Below are positions 62,395 to 64,000 of a stretch of DNA of 64,000 nt, in pieces. The position numbers and the translations under genes were made by a program. The DNA is from Populus alba. Lineage: Eukaryota > Streptophyta > Magnoliopsida > Malpighiales > Salicaceae. Under the pieces are notes generated by a model, which saw nothing but the letters and a program-made list of their open reading frames with translations, had not been told where the DNA came from and made no database searches. The number at the start of each line of letters is the position of its first letter. The first letter of the stretch is position 1. The DNA is taken from positions 15,686,318-15,750,317 of the forward strand of contig NC_133301.1 of NCBI RefSeq assembly GCF_005239225.2, written 5' to 3'.

Positions 62395-63680
62395 CGTCTG
62401 ACAACTATGTTATACCCAAACAATTTGAGTTTAGTAATGATATAGATCCAAGCGGCTTGAGTCTAGATAATAAAATAATTCCAAAATTCCCCATGTAATT
62501 ATAGAAAATTATGAAAAAAAACAGTGAAAAAACAAAAATACTGAAATACCGGGCTTCAGTTTTTTCAACAAAGGGAAAAAAATTAATTTAACTTTATATA
62601 CACACACACACTGAAGCTCCAGGCAGTCCTTGTATCGGGCCATGTGAATTGCAATTATCCATGAAGATCATGATCGAATTTTAAAGTGCATAGTATCCAA
62701 CTTCAGCTGACATTTCATGCCAAAATTCTTGTTTTCAGAAACAAAATTAATCTTTTTTGTCTCTTATTGCACGATGGTTGGAAATTCAATCTTCTTAAAG
62801 TTTGCAGATTTTACTGCAAGTCATCATGTAATTATTATAAAATTTTGCTCATGAGGAATCGGTAGCTGGCAAGATTACACCATCTCTTGCTCAAATATAA
62901 TATTCATGGCTTTGCGTATTTCATGCTGAAACTTAAAGATTAAAAGCTAGCATGTCATTGTAATTAACCACCTTATGAATACATATATTTTTATATGTTT
63001 TGTTTCGTGTTTCCTGACGCGAGGAGAGAGTTGTTAGATTTTTATAATTTATTAAATCACATATCACAGATATTTAGTACTATTTTATCATATTTTGACC
63101 ACAAAAATTCCAAGTACAAGATTGATTCATAAAACATAAATGAGTTGCTTTGATTCTCAGCTTTGTTACACTATCTTCTATTTTAACATTTCCTGGTTGT
63201 TAAACCCATGACGTTTGACGTTTGGATTTAGTATGGTGTTAAACTCAAGTACCTTATGTTTAGTGTGGTGCGACAACCATGTCAACTCCGAGTACATTGA
63301 GTATGATATGATTGAAGATTATATGAGTACCAAACAAAATTATCAAATAGAGGCAAAATTCAAAACTATAAAAATCAAGCAAAAATATAAAAGGCGTTAG
63401 TGCTTGGATATGATATGGTGGTTGCCAGATCCAAGTCGTTTAAAATCATTAAAAATAATAATAGGGAAAGCCTTGGCAATAACCCTCAGCAAGAACTCCT
63501 CTTGCAAAGCAATTGAGTAGACATGCACATAAAATCACATGTAAATATGTTGTTATAACAAAAGAAATGCTTGTTATGTGTGTCAATGAGGTAAAGCTAG
63601 AATCCAAGTAGCTTGGGTCTGGCATGATTGCCAGACTTGTGACGCTTAGGGATATCGCAATCATGCCAAACACAAGGAGC
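62395..63680. repeat. palindromic minisatellite cluster, unit 2
   Basis: Units at about 62395-62465, 63195-63310, 63410-63445 and 63595-63680. The last is the clearest (ATCCAAGTAGCTTGGGTCTGGCATGATTGCCAGAC). Confidence 0.8.
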
Positions 63681-64000
63681 TAAAGTGATAAAGAAGAACC
63701 AATGAATGAGAAGAAAAAGGAAAGCCAAAAATGTTTTTTTTCTTATGAAAAGATGAGAAATTACAAATGAAATTACTATTACAATTCTCAGTAAAAAATC
63801 TCTTGATATGCAGTAATTTCTCCATATCATTTTGCTTTTGTTATAATTGTAATAAACTATTAAACAAGGCCTTCATAATGGGCTCTATGATATAGGTAGT
63901 TAACTTCTCAACCTATTATTACTTTACAATAATATGGGTAATGAGATCCACTTGGTCTAATAACTTTGTTATCTTAAATCGTTTCTTACTTAATTACATG

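Larger units (their letters stand above)
61186..63850 (+). repeat. tandem segmental duplication, unit 2
   Basis: Second copy, offset 3285 bases at its start but 2834 and 2798 in later blocks, so it has lost about 450-490 bases relative to unit 1, mainly between 62110 and 62630. It carries the same G-box (61748-61753) and mini-exon (61863-61877). Confidence 0.92.

Overview
This is a plant nuclear window: AT-rich, with long introns, GT-AG (and some GC-AG) splice sites, abundant microsatellites and transposon debris, and plant-only gene families (wall-associated kinase, S-protein homologs, HIPP metallochaperone, cycloartenol synthase, RLCK-VII kinase). The gene set and repeat style fit a woody rosid such as a poplar or willow; that species guess is inference. 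No operon, CRISPR array, rRNA or convincing tRNA gene was seen.

Layout. 1-2.9 kb: the 3' part of a UTP21/WDR36 gene (ribosome biogenesis). 4.4-5.9 kb: inverted copies of an S-protein-homolog (SPH) locus that lies at 19-23 kb, including a half-gene. 6.9-9.2 kb: an intronless, broken CDC48-type AAA ATPase (processed-type pseudogene). 11-18 kb: a broken wall-associated-kinase-like ectodomain fragment, then a WAK-like receptor kinase on the minus strand that can be spliced in frame without any EGF exon. 19-23.4 kb: an SPH cluster with a 3' half-gene, a frameshifted gene and one intact gene. 25 kb: a MITE. 27.3-34 kb: a complete 18-exon cycloartenol synthase gene. 36-38.4 kb: a decayed CACTA transposon. 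38.8-41.3 kb: a dead HIPP exon and an intact 3-exon HIPP gene. 42.1-43.4 kb: a broken TORTIFOLIA1/SPIRAL2-like gene. 44.2-48 kb: an intact six-exon RLCK-VII kinase on the minus strand with a repeat-built C-terminal tail. 49.4-51.4 kb: a probable solo LTR of a large Ty3/gypsy element. 52.2-52.6 kb: a complete TRIM retroelement. 54.5-56.8 kb: a prefoldin subunit 1 gene with a 7-nt microexon. 57.1-57.4 kb: a copia remnant. 57.9-64 kb: two tandem ~3-kb copies of a non-coding, promoter-like unit carrying palindromic minisatellites.

The intact genes are mostly housekeeping (rRNA processing, sterol synthesis, prefoldin) mixed with fast-evolving surface and signalling families that duplicate, invert and decay locally. 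They do not form a pathway cluster: only one triterpene-type cyclase is present, and its active-site residues are those of the primary sterol enzyme. I found no clear new biological system. The best leads are the promoter-plus-mini-exon tandem duplication at the right end with its inverted-repeat minisatellite, the hairpin cluster in the solo LTR, and unusual gene structures (72-bp splice-donor duplication, GC-AG introns, 7-nt microexon, EGF-less WAK, repeat-tailed RLCK).
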